Below, one piece after another: positions 9,070 to 16,664 of a stretch of 64,000 nt of DNA; position 1 is the stretch's first letter, and each line of letters starts with the position of its first letter. Source of the DNA: Halomonas sp. CUBES01 (GTDB taxonomy: Bacteria; Pseudomonadota; Gammaproteobacteria; Pseudomonadales; Halomonadaceae). A model generated the notes under the pieces. It did no database searches. It was not told the DNA's origin and saw only the letters and a program-made list of their open reading frames with translations. The stretch lies in contig NZ_JAJLLW010000001.1 of NCBI RefSeq assembly GCF_020991005.1, positions 1 through 64,000 of the forward strand, given 5' to 3'. The translations under genes and the position numbers were made by a program.

Positions 9070-10371
9070 ATGACGCTATCAGTTACCCAGGGATCGGCCA
9101 CCGCCAAACGCTTCTTGGCGCTCCTGCTGCCCATCGCTTTACTATCGACCCCGCTTCCGTTGCTTGCCCAGCCAAGTAGCAATAGCGTCGACAGCGACCT
9201 GCCGCTTGAAGAAATCCAGACGTTTGCCGAGGTGTTCGAACGCATCAAGCGTGCCTATGTCGAGGATGTCGACGACCGCACCCTGCTGCGTAACGCCATG
9301 CGCGGCATGCTGAGCGAGCTGGATCCCCACTCCGCCTACCTCGATAAAGAGGAATACCAGAGCCTGCGCGAGTCCACCGAGGGTGAGTTTGGCGGGATCG
9401 GCATCGAAGTGGGCATGGAAAACGGCCAGCTCATGGTCATCACCCCGATCGACGATACCCCCGCCTCACGGGCAGGGCTGATGTCCCGGGACATTATCAT
9501 CAGCATCGACGGCACGCCGACTAAAGGCATGTCGTTGCAGGAAGCCGTCACCTTGATGCGCGGCGATCCCGACACGACCATTGATATCTCTGTACTGCGC
9601 GCGGGTGAGGAGTCGCCCCGCGAGTTCACCCTGACCCGCGAGATTATCCGCAGCGAAAGCGTCAAGCACGAACTGCTGGAAACCGGCTATGGCTATTTAC
9701 GGATCGGCCAGTTCCAGTCGCGCACCCCGGAGCAGGCACGCCAAGCGCTGGAGCGCATGGCCCGGGAGCAGCCGCTGGACGGACTGGTGCTCGATTTACG
9801 TAATAACCCCGGCGGCGTGCTGCAGGCAGCGGTCGGGGTGGCCGACCTGTTCCTGGACGACGGCCTGATTGTCTATACCGAAGGGCGGATTCCCGACAAC
9901 GAGCTCTCCTTCTCGGCGTCGGCCGACACCCCCGCCGGCGACGTGCCGTTGGTGGTGCTGATCAATAGCGGCAGCGCGTCCGCCGCCGAAATTGTCGCCG
10001 GCGCCCTGCAGGATCAGCGTCGGGGCATCATCATGGGCACCGACAGCTTCGGCAAGGGTTCCGTGCAGCAGATCATGCCGCTGGGCAACGGCGAGGGGCT
10101 GAAACTGACCACCGCGCTGTATTACACCCCCGAAGGGCGCTCGATCCAGGCCCAGGGCATTGAGCCGGATGTGGATGTAGTGCGTGGTCGTCTTGAAGTG
10201 GCCGAAAGCCGTCGCGAAACCCGCGAAGCCGACCTCGAAGGCCATCTAAGCGCCCAACAGGCCCCACGCGACCGCGAGGAAACATCGCCACGGCTGCGCG
10301 ACGACTACCAGCTGAGCGAGGCGCTTAACTTGCTCAAAGCGCTGAACGTGGTCGACCGCCGCCGTGACTAA
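9070..10371 (+). CDS. ctpA: C-terminal processing serine peptidase, S41 family
   Basis: Periplasmic protease that trims or degrades proteins from the C-terminus. The 433-residue protein has a signal peptide (hydrophobic stretch around residues 14-33), a PDZ domain (GGIGIEVGMENG onwards), and the S41 catalytic core. Ser304 lies in SGSASAAEI and Lys329 in FGKGSVQQ; the 25-residue spacing matches the Ser-Lys dyad of E. coli Tsp. In pseudomonads CtpA degrades peptidoglycan hydrolases, which suits its place beside envC; that target is inferred. The last four bases overlap the converging ubiI. Confidence 0.95.
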   Translation: MTLSVTQGSATAKRFLALLLPIALLSTPLPLLAQPSSNSVDSDLPLEEIQTFAEVFERIKRAYVEDVDDRTLLRNAMRGMLSELDPHSAYLDKEEYQSLRESTEGEFGGIGIEVGMENGQLMVITPIDDTPASRAGLMSRDIIISIDGTPTKGMSLQEAVTLMRGDPDTTIDISVLRAGEESPREFTLTREIIRSESVKHELLETGYGYLRIGQFQSRTPEQARQALERMAREQPLDGLVLDLRNNPGGVLQAAVGVADLFLDDGLIVYTEGRIPDNELSFSASADTPAGDVPLVVLINSGSASAAEIVAGALQDQRRGIIMGTDSFGKGSVQQIMPLGNGEGLKLTTALYYTPEGRSIQAQGIEPDVDVVRGRLEVAESRRETREADLEGHLSAQQAPRDREETSPRLRDDYQLSEALNLLKALNVVDRRRD

Positions 10372-11618
10372 CGGCAGGTGACCGGCAAGCGGCCGCGTTC
10401 GCCGGTCGCTTGGCGCATGACGATCCGCTTGAGCGGTGCAAGCTGATGCATTCCGCTCATGCCCAGGTTGCGCGCCAGGGTCAACGCCGGATCGTGACTG
10501 CCAAACAGCACTTTAAAGCCTTTCATCAGCCCGAGCATGCGCTGGTTGTCACCTCGCCGACGGCGGGCGTAGCGCTTGAGCGTGCCGAGTTCGCCCCAGG
10601 GAGCGCCCCGCCGCCAGGCGGCGGTGACCTCCTCGGCTAGGACGGCGGCATCCATCAACCCCAGGTTGACGCCCTGCCCGGCCAGCGGGTGGAGACTGTG
10701 CGCGGCGTCACCCACCAGGGCGAAATGCGGTTGCACATAGTCCCGCGCATGACGCTGAACCAACGCAAAGCGATACGCCCGGTCGCAGGCGGTTACCGCG
10801 CCCATTCGCCCGCCCAAGGCGTTACCCAGGGTATCGCCCAATGATGCCTGAGTAAGCTCGCAAAGCTCATTGGCATGGGCGGGCGTCGTCGACCAGACAA
10901 TCGAACAGTAGTGGGCATCCCCCTGCACCGTCAGCGGCAGGAACGCCAGCGGACAGCCGTCGACAAAGGCTTGGCGTGCAGTGTCGCCGTGGGGTCTTTC
11001 ACAATGCACCGTGGTGACCACCGCTTCTTGCCCCATCGACTCGCTGACCACGTCGATACCCGCCATCTCACGCAGCGCCGAGCGCGCCCCGTCCGCCGCT
11101 ACAATCAAGGATGCGTGCAACACCTGGCCGTTCGCCAAGCACAGTTGGCGCCCTGACGCTGTTTCCGCCAATGCCGCCACCGGCGCATCGAAGTACATGC
11201 TAACCTTGGCCTGGCGCGCGAGTGCCACGTGCAACGCCGATAGCGTGACGTCGTTCTCGACAATGTGACCCAGCACGGGAACGCCCGCCTCATCGGCGGA
11301 AAAGGCAATCTCACCGCTGCCCTCGGCGTCCCACACCTGCATATAGCGGTAAGGTGTCACCCGGGCTTCGACCATCAATGGCCAGGCGCCGACATGCGTC
11401 AACAACCGTTGTGAAACCGGGGTCAGGGCGCTGACCCGCGTGCCGGGACGCTCGCTCAGCGCGTGCTTAGGCGGCGCTGATTGCGCCTCCACCAGCGCTA
11501 CCCGCATGCCGGCGTTCGCCAGCAACCAGCACAGGGTGGCCCCCACCATGCCAGCGCCGACAATAATGGCGTCATAGCAGCGATCTGGTGGTATCGGTAA
11601 CTCTTTGGATGACGGCAT
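10368..11618 (-). CDS. ubiI: Ubiquinone biosynthesis FAD-dependent hydroxylase (UbiI type)
   Basis: Flavin monooxygenase of the UbiH/UbiF/UbiI family, here probably the C5-hydroxylase of the ubiquinone ring. The 416-residue protein has the FAD-binding motif AIIVGAGMVGATLC near the N-terminus, LIVAADGARSALR in the middle and the second FAD motif ALVGDAAHSLHPLAGQGVNLG in the C-terminal half. MQVWDAEGSGEI resembles E. coli UbiI (VisC). It follows pepP and ubiH in the E. coli order, which is the main reason for choosing UbiI over UbiF. It converges with ctpA with a 4-bp overlap. Confidence 0.87.
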   Translation of the reverse strand: MPSSKELPIPPDRCYDAIIVGAGMVGATLCWLLANAGMRVALVEAQSAPPKHALSERPGTRVSALTPVSQRLLTHVGAWPLMVEARVTPYRYMQVWDAEGSGEIAFSADEAGVPVLGHIVENDVTLSALHVALARQAKVSMYFDAPVAALAETASGRQLCLANGQVLHASLIVAADGARSALREMAGIDVVSESMGQEAVVTTVHCERPHGDTARQAFVDGCPLAFLPLTVQGDAHYCSIVWSTTPAHANELCELTQASLGDTLGNALGGRMGAVTACDRAYRFALVQRHARDYVQPHFALVGDAAHSLHPLAGQGVNLGLMDAAVLAEEVTAAWRRGAPWGELGTLKRYARRRRGDNQRMLGLMKGFKVLFGSHDPALTLARNLGMSGMHQLAPLKRIVMRQATGERGRLPVTCR

Positions 11619-11673
11619 AACGCTCCTTAACGTTAGCTTAGCTGGCTCACACGCGTGGGCAATGCGGGGTGAC

Positions 11674-12891
11674 TCATCGCTCCAACCCCATGGCCCGGCG
11701 CGCCAGCCCTTTACGTAATGGCCCTACCATATTGAGCCCAATCAAACCGGCTGCCCGGGCGTGAGGCAACAGCGGGAACGACAGGCCAAACAGGCGAATC
11801 AGCCCGTCACTAAAGCGGATCACGTTGGCCCGGTCGCGCGCGCGCCGCCGCTCGAACGCCTGCAGGGTGGCCATGTCGCCCAGCGGGCGTTTTGCCCACT
11901 CGCCTTCTTCCAGGGCATCGACCAGATCCATCACCCCGCGCAGGGCCAGGTTGAAGCCCTGCCCGGCAACCGGGTGCAACGCATGCGCGGCATTGCCCAA
12001 TACGGCAAGTCCGGGGCGAACCGGTTCCTGGGCCGTGATCAAGGTTAACGGATAGCTGTGGCGCTGACCTACCTGGGTAAAGCGTCCGACACGGTCGCCA
12101 AAGGCGGCTTGAAGCTGCGCCAGGAATTCACCATCGGACAGCGCCAGACGCGCCTGCTCCTCACCGCTGTCATGCGTCCAGATCAGCTCCATTGACTGTC
12201 CTGGCAGAGGAAGGAGCGCAATCGGCCCCGCGCGGGTAAACCGCTCGTAGGCGATGCCTTGATGGGGCTGACTGACACCTACGTGGGCAATCAACGCGGT
12301 TTGTTGATAGGAATCGCGGCGGCTGGCGATACCCAGCTGCTCTTTCAACCCCGAGCGCCCACCGTCGGCCAGCACCGTCAAGGCGCCGTGCAGACGACTG
12401 CCATCGGAGAGGCTCAGGTCGTGGCCCTGAGGGGTCGGGGTAATGCTCTCCACCTTGGCAGGACAGTGCCACTCAAGGGGCAACGTGTTGAGCCGTTGAT
12501 GAAGCACGCGCCCCATCCAGGCGTTGGGAATCACGTGCCCCAGCGCCTCGACGCCGAGCTCACAAGCGTTAAGCCGGGTAGCCCCCAGCCGCCCCCGCTC
12601 GCTGATGTGGATGCGCTTGATGGGCGTTGCCTCGGCCTGCATGGCGTCCCACACTCCCAGCTGACGGAAGCGCTGGGCGGAGCCCTCGGCGATGGCGCTG
12701 GCGCGGGCGTCGAAACTGGGCTGCCAGCCCTCATCGAGGGACGCGACGGGGAGCGGCGCCGCTTCGATGATGGCGACTTTCCAACCAAAACGCTCAATCA
12801 AGGGGGCCAGGGCACAGCCCAGACTCGCGCCTACCAACCCACCCCCCACAATCACGATGTCGTGCGTTATTGCCTGCCCCGTCGCTTGCAT
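11674..12891 (-). CDS. ubiH: 2-octaprenyl-6-methoxyphenol hydroxylase (UbiH)
   Basis: FAD-dependent hydroxylase of ubiquinone biosynthesis. The 405-residue protein shows IVIVGGGLVGASLGCAL at the N-terminus, LTVLADGGRSGLKE in mid-protein and LAVLGNAAHALHPVAGQGFNLALR towards the end. The asparagine in LGNAAH, rather than aspartate, is typical of UbiH. ATG 12891 was chosen because GGGAGG lies about seven bases upstream; the frame runs on to 12930 without other support. It lies between pepP and ubiI on the same strand, so the four genes from ygfB are probably one operon. Confidence 0.92.
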   Translation of the reverse strand: MQATGQAITHDIVIVGGGLVGASLGCALAPLIERFGWKVAIIEAAPLPVASLDEGWQPSFDARASAIAEGSAQRFRQLGVWDAMQAEATPIKRIHISERGRLGATRLNACELGVEALGHVIPNAWMGRVLHQRLNTLPLEWHCPAKVESITPTPQGHDLSLSDGSRLHGALTVLADGGRSGLKEQLGIASRRDSYQQTALIAHVGVSQPHQGIAYERFTRAGPIALLPLPGQSMELIWTHDSGEEQARLALSDGEFLAQLQAAFGDRVGRFTQVGQRHSYPLTLITAQEPVRPGLAVLGNAAHALHPVAGQGFNLALRGVMDLVDALEEGEWAKRPLGDMATLQAFERRRARDRANVIRFSDGLIRLFGLSFPLLPHARAAGLIGLNMVGPLRKGLARRAMGLER

Positions 12892-12971
12892 TGGCTGCCT
12901 CCCCATGGTGACGGATGTGCTCAAGCACACCGCGCCTATTGCGTAACGTAAATTACATAACGAATGGCGAC

Positions 12972-14315
12972 CTAACCCTCGCCGCCCATCAGCGCCTCGA
13001 TATCTGCGATACGTTTTGGCACCTGGTCGGTGAGCACGTCATGCCCCTGCGCCGTCACGACCACGTTGTCCTCGATGCGCACGCCGATGCCTCGAAAGGC
13101 AGCGGGGATATCCGGTTCATCGGGAATATAAAGACCGGGCTCAACGGTCAGTACCATGCCCGGCGCCAGCGGCAGTGGCGTCTCTTCGTCCAGCCGGTAG
13201 CGGCCCACATCGTGGACATCCAGGCCCAGCCAATGCGAGGTGGAATGCAGGTAAAACCGCCGGTAGCGCTGCTCGTCGATACAGGTCTGCAGCTCGCCGT
13301 CCAGCAGGCCCAGTGCAATCAATCCAGCGGTCAGGTCGGCCACCACGCCCTGATGGATCTCAGCGAGGGTAGCACCTGGCTGAACCGCCGCGACGGCTCG
13401 TTCCTGGGCATCCAGCACGACTTGATAAAGTGCCCGCTGGGCCTCATCGAAGCGCCCCGATACCGGGAAGGTGCGGGTAATGTCGCCGGCATAGAGCTCG
13501 AATTCCGCGCCGGCATCAATCAACACCAGCTCGCCGCTGGTCAGCGGTGCGCTGTTCTCAATGTAGTGCAAGACACACGCATTGGCACCGCCACCCACAA
13601 TGGTGCTGTAAGCAGGCCCACTACCCCCTTGCCAGACAAACTCATGCTCCAATTCAGCCTGTAGCTGATATTCACTCAGGCCAGGCTTTGCCGCGCGCAT
13701 GGCGCGCACATGCGCGTGAGCAGAAATCAGCGCCGCATGGCGCAGCAGCGCTATTTCGGCCGCGCTTTTAATCTGGCGCATGGCGTGAATCAGCGGATCC
13801 GTGTCCACCCAGCCCTTGAGCGCGGGCCGGCCACGGCACTGGCCCGTGGTTGCCTCGGCCAAGGCGGCATCGGCGATGGCCTGGGCATCCGCGTCCCCGA
13901 GAGGCAGATAAAGCCATTCACGCCCCGACAGCAGCGTTGCCAGGGTCGCCTCGCGCTCCGCATTCTCGAACGCCTGATCAACGCCGTGTTCGGTCACCGC
14001 GCCTTGTGCGCCCAACCGCCGACCTGTCCAGGCTTCCATGGTGGGGTCGCGGTCCTGGCAGAACACCACGCTTTGCCCCGCCTCACGGCCCGGCAGCAGC
14101 ACCAGCAGGGCATCCGGCTCGGTGATGCCGGTGAGGTAATAAAAGTTGCTGTTTTGGCGGAACGCATACTCACTGTCGTTGGAGCGCGTCACCAGCGAAG
14201 CGCTGGGTAAGATGACCGCGGCATTGGCAGGCAACTGTGCCATGAGGGTGTCGCGCCGCTGGCGATATTCCGCCGGCGTAATCGCCGGCGGCCGGGGAAG
14301 TACATCAGGCGACAT
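12972..14315 (-). CDS. pepP: Xaa-Pro aminopeptidase P
   Basis: Dimanganese aminopeptidase that removes N-terminal residues preceding proline. The 447-residue pita-bread protein has an N-terminal creatinase-like domain (RRDTLMAQLPANA) and the metal ligands in LVLIDAGAEFELYAGDITRTFP, HSTSHWLGLDVHDVG, TVEPGLYIP and GIGVRIED. ATG 14315 with GGA upstream is preferred; the longer frame begins with TTG at 14330. It starts 20 bp after ygfB, and the ygfB-pepP-ubiH order is conserved with E. coli. Confidence 0.96.
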   Translation of the reverse strand: MSPDVLPRPPAITPAEYRQRRDTLMAQLPANAAVILPSASLVTRSNDSEYAFRQNSNFYYLTGITEPDALLVLLPGREAGQSVVFCQDRDPTMEAWTGRRLGAQGAVTEHGVDQAFENAEREATLATLLSGREWLYLPLGDADAQAIADAALAEATTGQCRGRPALKGWVDTDPLIHAMRQIKSAAEIALLRHAALISAHAHVRAMRAAKPGLSEYQLQAELEHEFVWQGGSGPAYSTIVGGGANACVLHYIENSAPLTSGELVLIDAGAEFELYAGDITRTFPVSGRFDEAQRALYQVVLDAQERAVAAVQPGATLAEIHQGVVADLTAGLIALGLLDGELQTCIDEQRYRRFYLHSTSHWLGLDVHDVGRYRLDEETPLPLAPGMVLTVEPGLYIPDEPDIPAAFRGIGVRIEDNVVVTAQGHDVLTDQVPKRIADIEALMGGEG

Positions 14316-14334
14316 AACGTTTTCCAACAACAGG

Positions 14335-14913
14335 TTAATGAACGGGCGTGTCGGTTTGCTCGACCTGCGGCTGACCGGGATGCTGCTCGGTGTACAGCAG
14401 CATGGCCGCCATCCGCGCGTGCTCGGTCAGCGCAAAGAGGTCATTTTCATTCTCTGGCGAGTCATCGATATCGGTCTCGATCTGGCCAAGCCCCGAAAGG
14501 TCGTCCACCGCTTCGCGCAGGGTTTGCGACCAGCGTTGGCGCATGTCTTCATCGACCACTTCGTCAACCACCTCCATAAAGCCCAGCGTCCACTCTTTCA
14601 GGCCCTGGGCCTGCTCGGCCAGGCTGAACAGCTCGTCGGGCAGCAGCGGCGCGTAGTTGAGATCGCTGGCGCTGAGTGCCTCCAGCGTCTGCCGACGCCA
14701 GCCCAACAGCCGTTCGGCGCTGGCCGGGTCACGGGGCTGTTCCACACCGAGGCTCAAACAGACCTCTTCCAGCCAGGTTTGGGCGTCCACATCGCGCAGG
14801 GCTAACAGTGCGCAAAGCCGGCCATCGAGAAAAGCGGGCGACTGCATGCTCCCGTGCAGCAAAAAAACATCGGCGACATCCGAAAATTCCTGGCGTTCGT
14901 CAATTAGCGACAT
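14335..14913 (-). CDS. ygfB: YgfB/YecA-family (UPF0149) protein
   Basis: A 192-residue acidic, helical protein of the UPF0149 family. Its marks are a FLHGSMQSPAFLDGRLCALLALR segment near the N-terminus, LPDELFSLAEQAQGLKEWTLGFM in the middle and an asparagine/aspartate-rich NENDLFALTEHARM near the C-terminus. In P. aeruginosa YgfB represses ampDh3 expression and affects beta-lactam resistance; whether that holds here is unknown. It is first of the leftward pepP-ubiH-ubiI group and divergent from zapA. ATG 14913 is preferred to 14922. Confidence 0.9.
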   Translation of the reverse strand: MSLIDERQEFSDVADVFLLHGSMQSPAFLDGRLCALLALRDVDAQTWLEEVCLSLGVEQPRDPASAERLLGWRRQTLEALSASDLNYAPLLPDELFSLAEQAQGLKEWTLGFMEVVDEVVDEDMRQRWSQTLREAVDDLSGLGQIETDIDDSPENENDLFALTEHARMAAMLLYTEQHPGQPQVEQTDTPVH

Positions 14914-14966
14914 GGTCTTCACTCGTTGGCATGGGTTCGCGATGGTAGGCCGCTCCGGCTTGCGCG

Positions 14967-14996
14967 TTGACCGCGTGCAAGCCGCTCTCTTATAGT
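14967..14996 (+). promoter_or_regulatory. Sigma-70 promoter for zapA
   Basis: TTGACC at 14967-14972 and TATAGT at 14991-14996 are separated by 18 bases, a close match to the housekeeping consensus. The element points at zapA, about 75 bp before its start codon, and lies in the divergent ygfB-zapA spacer. Confidence 0.65.
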
Positions 14997-15068
14997 GAGC
15001 GCCAGCGTCCTTCCTCTACAGTGATGTTAACGCATTGGGCATCCTTTTGACCCGTGCCGGAGCTTGTC

Positions 15069-15368
15069 ATGAGTAACACTAAGCGGCCTACTACCGAAAT
15101 CAGCCTGCTAGGGCGCGATTACGTGATTGCTTGCGACCCCGGTGAAGAAGCCAAGCTTGAGCGCGCGGCCCGCTATCTGGACCGCGCCATGCAGGGAATT
15201 CAGGCGCAAAGCAGTCTGCTGGGGAGCGAGCGTATCGCGATCATGGCGGCGCTCAATATTACCCACGAACTGCTTGAGACTATGGACGAACAACGTGCCG
15301 GAGAAGCGAATTTGAACCGGCTTAACGAGCGGCTCGAGCACGCTTTGTCGCAAACCCGCAAGTCGTGA
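15069..15368 (+). CDS. zapA: Cell division protein ZapA
   Basis: A 99-residue coiled-coil protein that bundles FtsZ filaments at midcell. The N-terminal domain reads TEISLLGRDYVIACDPGEE; AARYLDRAMQGIQ and ERIAIMAALNITHELLE lead into a C-terminal coiled coil. ATG 15069 (Met-Ser-Asn-Thr-Lys) has GGAG about ten bases upstream; a GTG at 15054 is in frame but less likely. The zapA-6S RNA-fthC order is shared with E. coli. Confidence 0.94.
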   Translation: MSNTKRPTTEISLLGRDYVIACDPGEEAKLERAARYLDRAMQGIQAQSSLLGSERIAIMAALNITHELLETMDEQRAGEANLNRLNERLEHALSQTRKS

Positions 15369-15387
15369 GGCCGTTGAACGCAGGCCT

Positions 15388-15415
15388 TTGGCATTGGCCC
15401 GCGCTCTGTTAGGAT
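15388..15415 (+). promoter_or_regulatory. Probable sigma-70 promoter for 6S RNA
   Basis: TTGGCA at 15388-15393 and TAGGAT at 15410-15415 with a 16-base spacer. The -10 ends six bases before the predicted 5' end of 6S RNA at 15422, the expected distance. Confidence 0.5.
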
Positions 15416-15421
15416 AACGGA

Positions 15422-15601
15422 GTTCTCTGGGGTGTGCGCCAGTCGTTATAGTCCCTCGAGCCTATGCGTAATACCCAGGGGGCCAAATGCTAGCCAGGCC
15501 CGTGTGCATGTCCGTGCGTCGGAAAGCCTGACGGCCTGGCTGCGGCCACCCACCTGAACCAGTAGGTTCAGGGCCAGAACGACAGCGGCACTCTGGGGAA
15601 C
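15422..15601 (+). ncRNA. ssrS: 6S RNA
   Basis: About 180 nt between zapA and fthC, the standard position. The ends (15422-15434 and 15589-15601) pair over 13 bp, allowing G-U, to form the terminal stem. A perfect 8-bp hairpin, CCTGAACC and GGTTCAGG around AGTA (15553-15572), matches the conserved 3'-half hairpin of E. coli 6S RNA. The sequence between can form the long interrupted stem with a central bubble that mimics an open promoter. 6S RNA binds sigma-70 RNA polymerase and damps transcription in stationary phase. The exact ends are predicted from pairing. Confidence 0.88.
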
Positions 15602-15609
15602 ACTTGATA

Positions 15610-16233
15610 ATGATGGACAGTCTTCACAGCGCTGACCACAAGCGAACGCTGCGGCGTGAACTACGCCAGCGGCGCCAGGCGTTGACACCTCGCGAGCAGC
15701 GCGAAGCGGCCTTCCGCCTTTGTCGTCAGCTCAAACGCCTTCCTGAGATTCGCCGTGCCCGACGCATAAGTCTCTATCTGCCCGTCAAGGGCGAAATCGA
15801 TCCTACCCCGCTGATTCCCTGGCTCCGCCAGCGAGGCATCTCAGTGTATTTACCGGTTTTGCGGCCTTTCAGCGCCAACTCGCTGTGGTTCGTCGCTTAC
15901 CACTCGGGGACGCCAATGATCAAGAATCGCTTCGGCATCGCCGAACCCGACACCCGCTTTGCCGCCAGGCGTCCCAACCGCCTGCCCGCCTGGGCGCTCG
16001 ATACCCTGGTGGTGCCCCTGGTGGGTTTCGACGCCCAGGCTAACCGTATGGGCATGGGCGGAGGCTTTTATGATCGCAGTCTTGCCTTCATGCGCCGACC
16101 GGGGCCCAAGCCAACGCTGCTGGGCGTCGCCCATGCGTGCCAGCAGGTAGACGCGCTGCCCGTCGAACCCTGGGACATACCGTTAAGCGCGGTGGTCAGC
16201 GACCGGCATATTGTGCGACCTGGGTCTGTTTGA
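15610..16233 (+). CDS. fthC: 5-formyltetrahydrofolate cyclo-ligase
   Basis: ATP-dependent conversion of 5-formyl-THF to 5,10-methenyl-THF, the salvage step of folate metabolism. The 207-residue protein shows RRELRQRRQAL and ISLYLPVKGEIDPTPL near the N-terminus, and the substrate and ATP loops VPLVGFDAQANRMGMGGGFYDR. ATG 15610 or 15613 are both possible; TTG 15604 is less likely. The likely ribosome-binding sequence GGGGAA (15595-15600) lies in the 3' strand of the 6S RNA terminal stem, so processing of 6S may affect translation. Confidence 0.93.
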   Translation: MMDSLHSADHKRTLRRELRQRRQALTPREQREAAFRLCRQLKRLPEIRRARRISLYLPVKGEIDPTPLIPWLRQRGISVYLPVLRPFSANSLWFVAYHSGTPMIKNRFGIAEPDTRFAARRPNRLPAWALDTLVVPLVGFDAQANRMGMGGGFYDRSLAFMRRPGPKPTLLGVAHACQQVDALPVEPWDIPLSAVVSDRHIVRPGSV

Positions 16234-16247
16234 CCGGCTGGAAAGCA

Positions 16248-16283
16248 AAACGGGCCGACCCAAAAGGCCAGCCCGTTCAACAA
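16248..16283 (-). terminator. Terminator for the small membrane protein gene
   Basis: Read leftward, GAACGGGC and GCCCGTT close an imperfect GC-rich hairpin that ends in a T-rich TTTTGCTTT. It lies 30 bp past the stop of the 32-residue gene and also faces the end of fthC. Confidence 0.6.
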
Positions 16284-16311
16284 TCGATGCTTTTTCTTAC
16301 CACGGGATGGG

Positions 16312-16410
16312 TCAGTTACCCGACAGCGCCTGCGCGTAGCCAGTCACCAGCACCCCAAGCGCGAACACAACCATCAGTGCCATCACCATATCAGGCTTCT
16401 TGCGTCGCAT
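16312..16410 (-). CDS. Small single-span membrane protein, 32 residues
   Basis: The frame begins Met-Arg-Arg-Lys-Lys-Pro-Asp and then runs as a hydrophobic span (about residues 8-28, rich in Val, Leu, Met, Ala) ending Ser-Gly-Asn. The layout is of a positive-inside single membrane helix. ATG 16410 has GGAGAAG six bases upstream. A sigma-70-like promoter (16524-16553) lies about 110 bp before it and a hairpin terminator follows, so it looks like an independent gene. I do not recognise a characterised family; I suspect homologues exist in related gammaproteobacteria, unverified. The function is unknown. Confidence 0.72.
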   Translation of the reverse strand: MRRKKPDMVMALMVVFALGVLVTGYAQALSGN

Positions 16411-16523
16411 ATTGCTTCTCCAGCCCCTTGAACGTTGCCAAATTTGTCAAGACATCAAACGGCTTGCCGGACATGAATCGCTTAATACTGCCGGGATGAT
16501 GTCTTTCCTTAATATCGTCTGTG

Positions 16524-16553
16524 ACTATAGGGCCAATAGGCAGCCGTTGACAA
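16524..16553 (-). promoter_or_regulatory. Sigma-70-like promoter for the small membrane protein
   Basis: On the minus strand TTGTCA (16548-16553) and TATAGT (16524-16529) are 18 bases apart. It points at the 32-residue gene and lies downstream of the ilvA terminator, so it serves that gene alone. Confidence 0.6.
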
Positions 16554-16576
16554 CGCTTTAAACGGTCATTTACCTC

Positions 16577-16625
16577 TAAAAAATAAACGCACAGCGTTTC
16601 TTAACAGGCCGACCCACGGCGGCCT
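16577..16625 (-). terminator. ilvA terminator region
   Basis: Leftward from ilvA come a 6-bp hairpin (606-611 with 620-625, in 16 kb numbering) and then AAACGC-TGT-GCGTTT followed by ATTTTTT. The second is a compact intrinsic terminator. Confidence 0.6.
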
Positions 16626-16664
16626 GAAACGTTAGTAACTGCTTACTTATTACGCTACACACCG

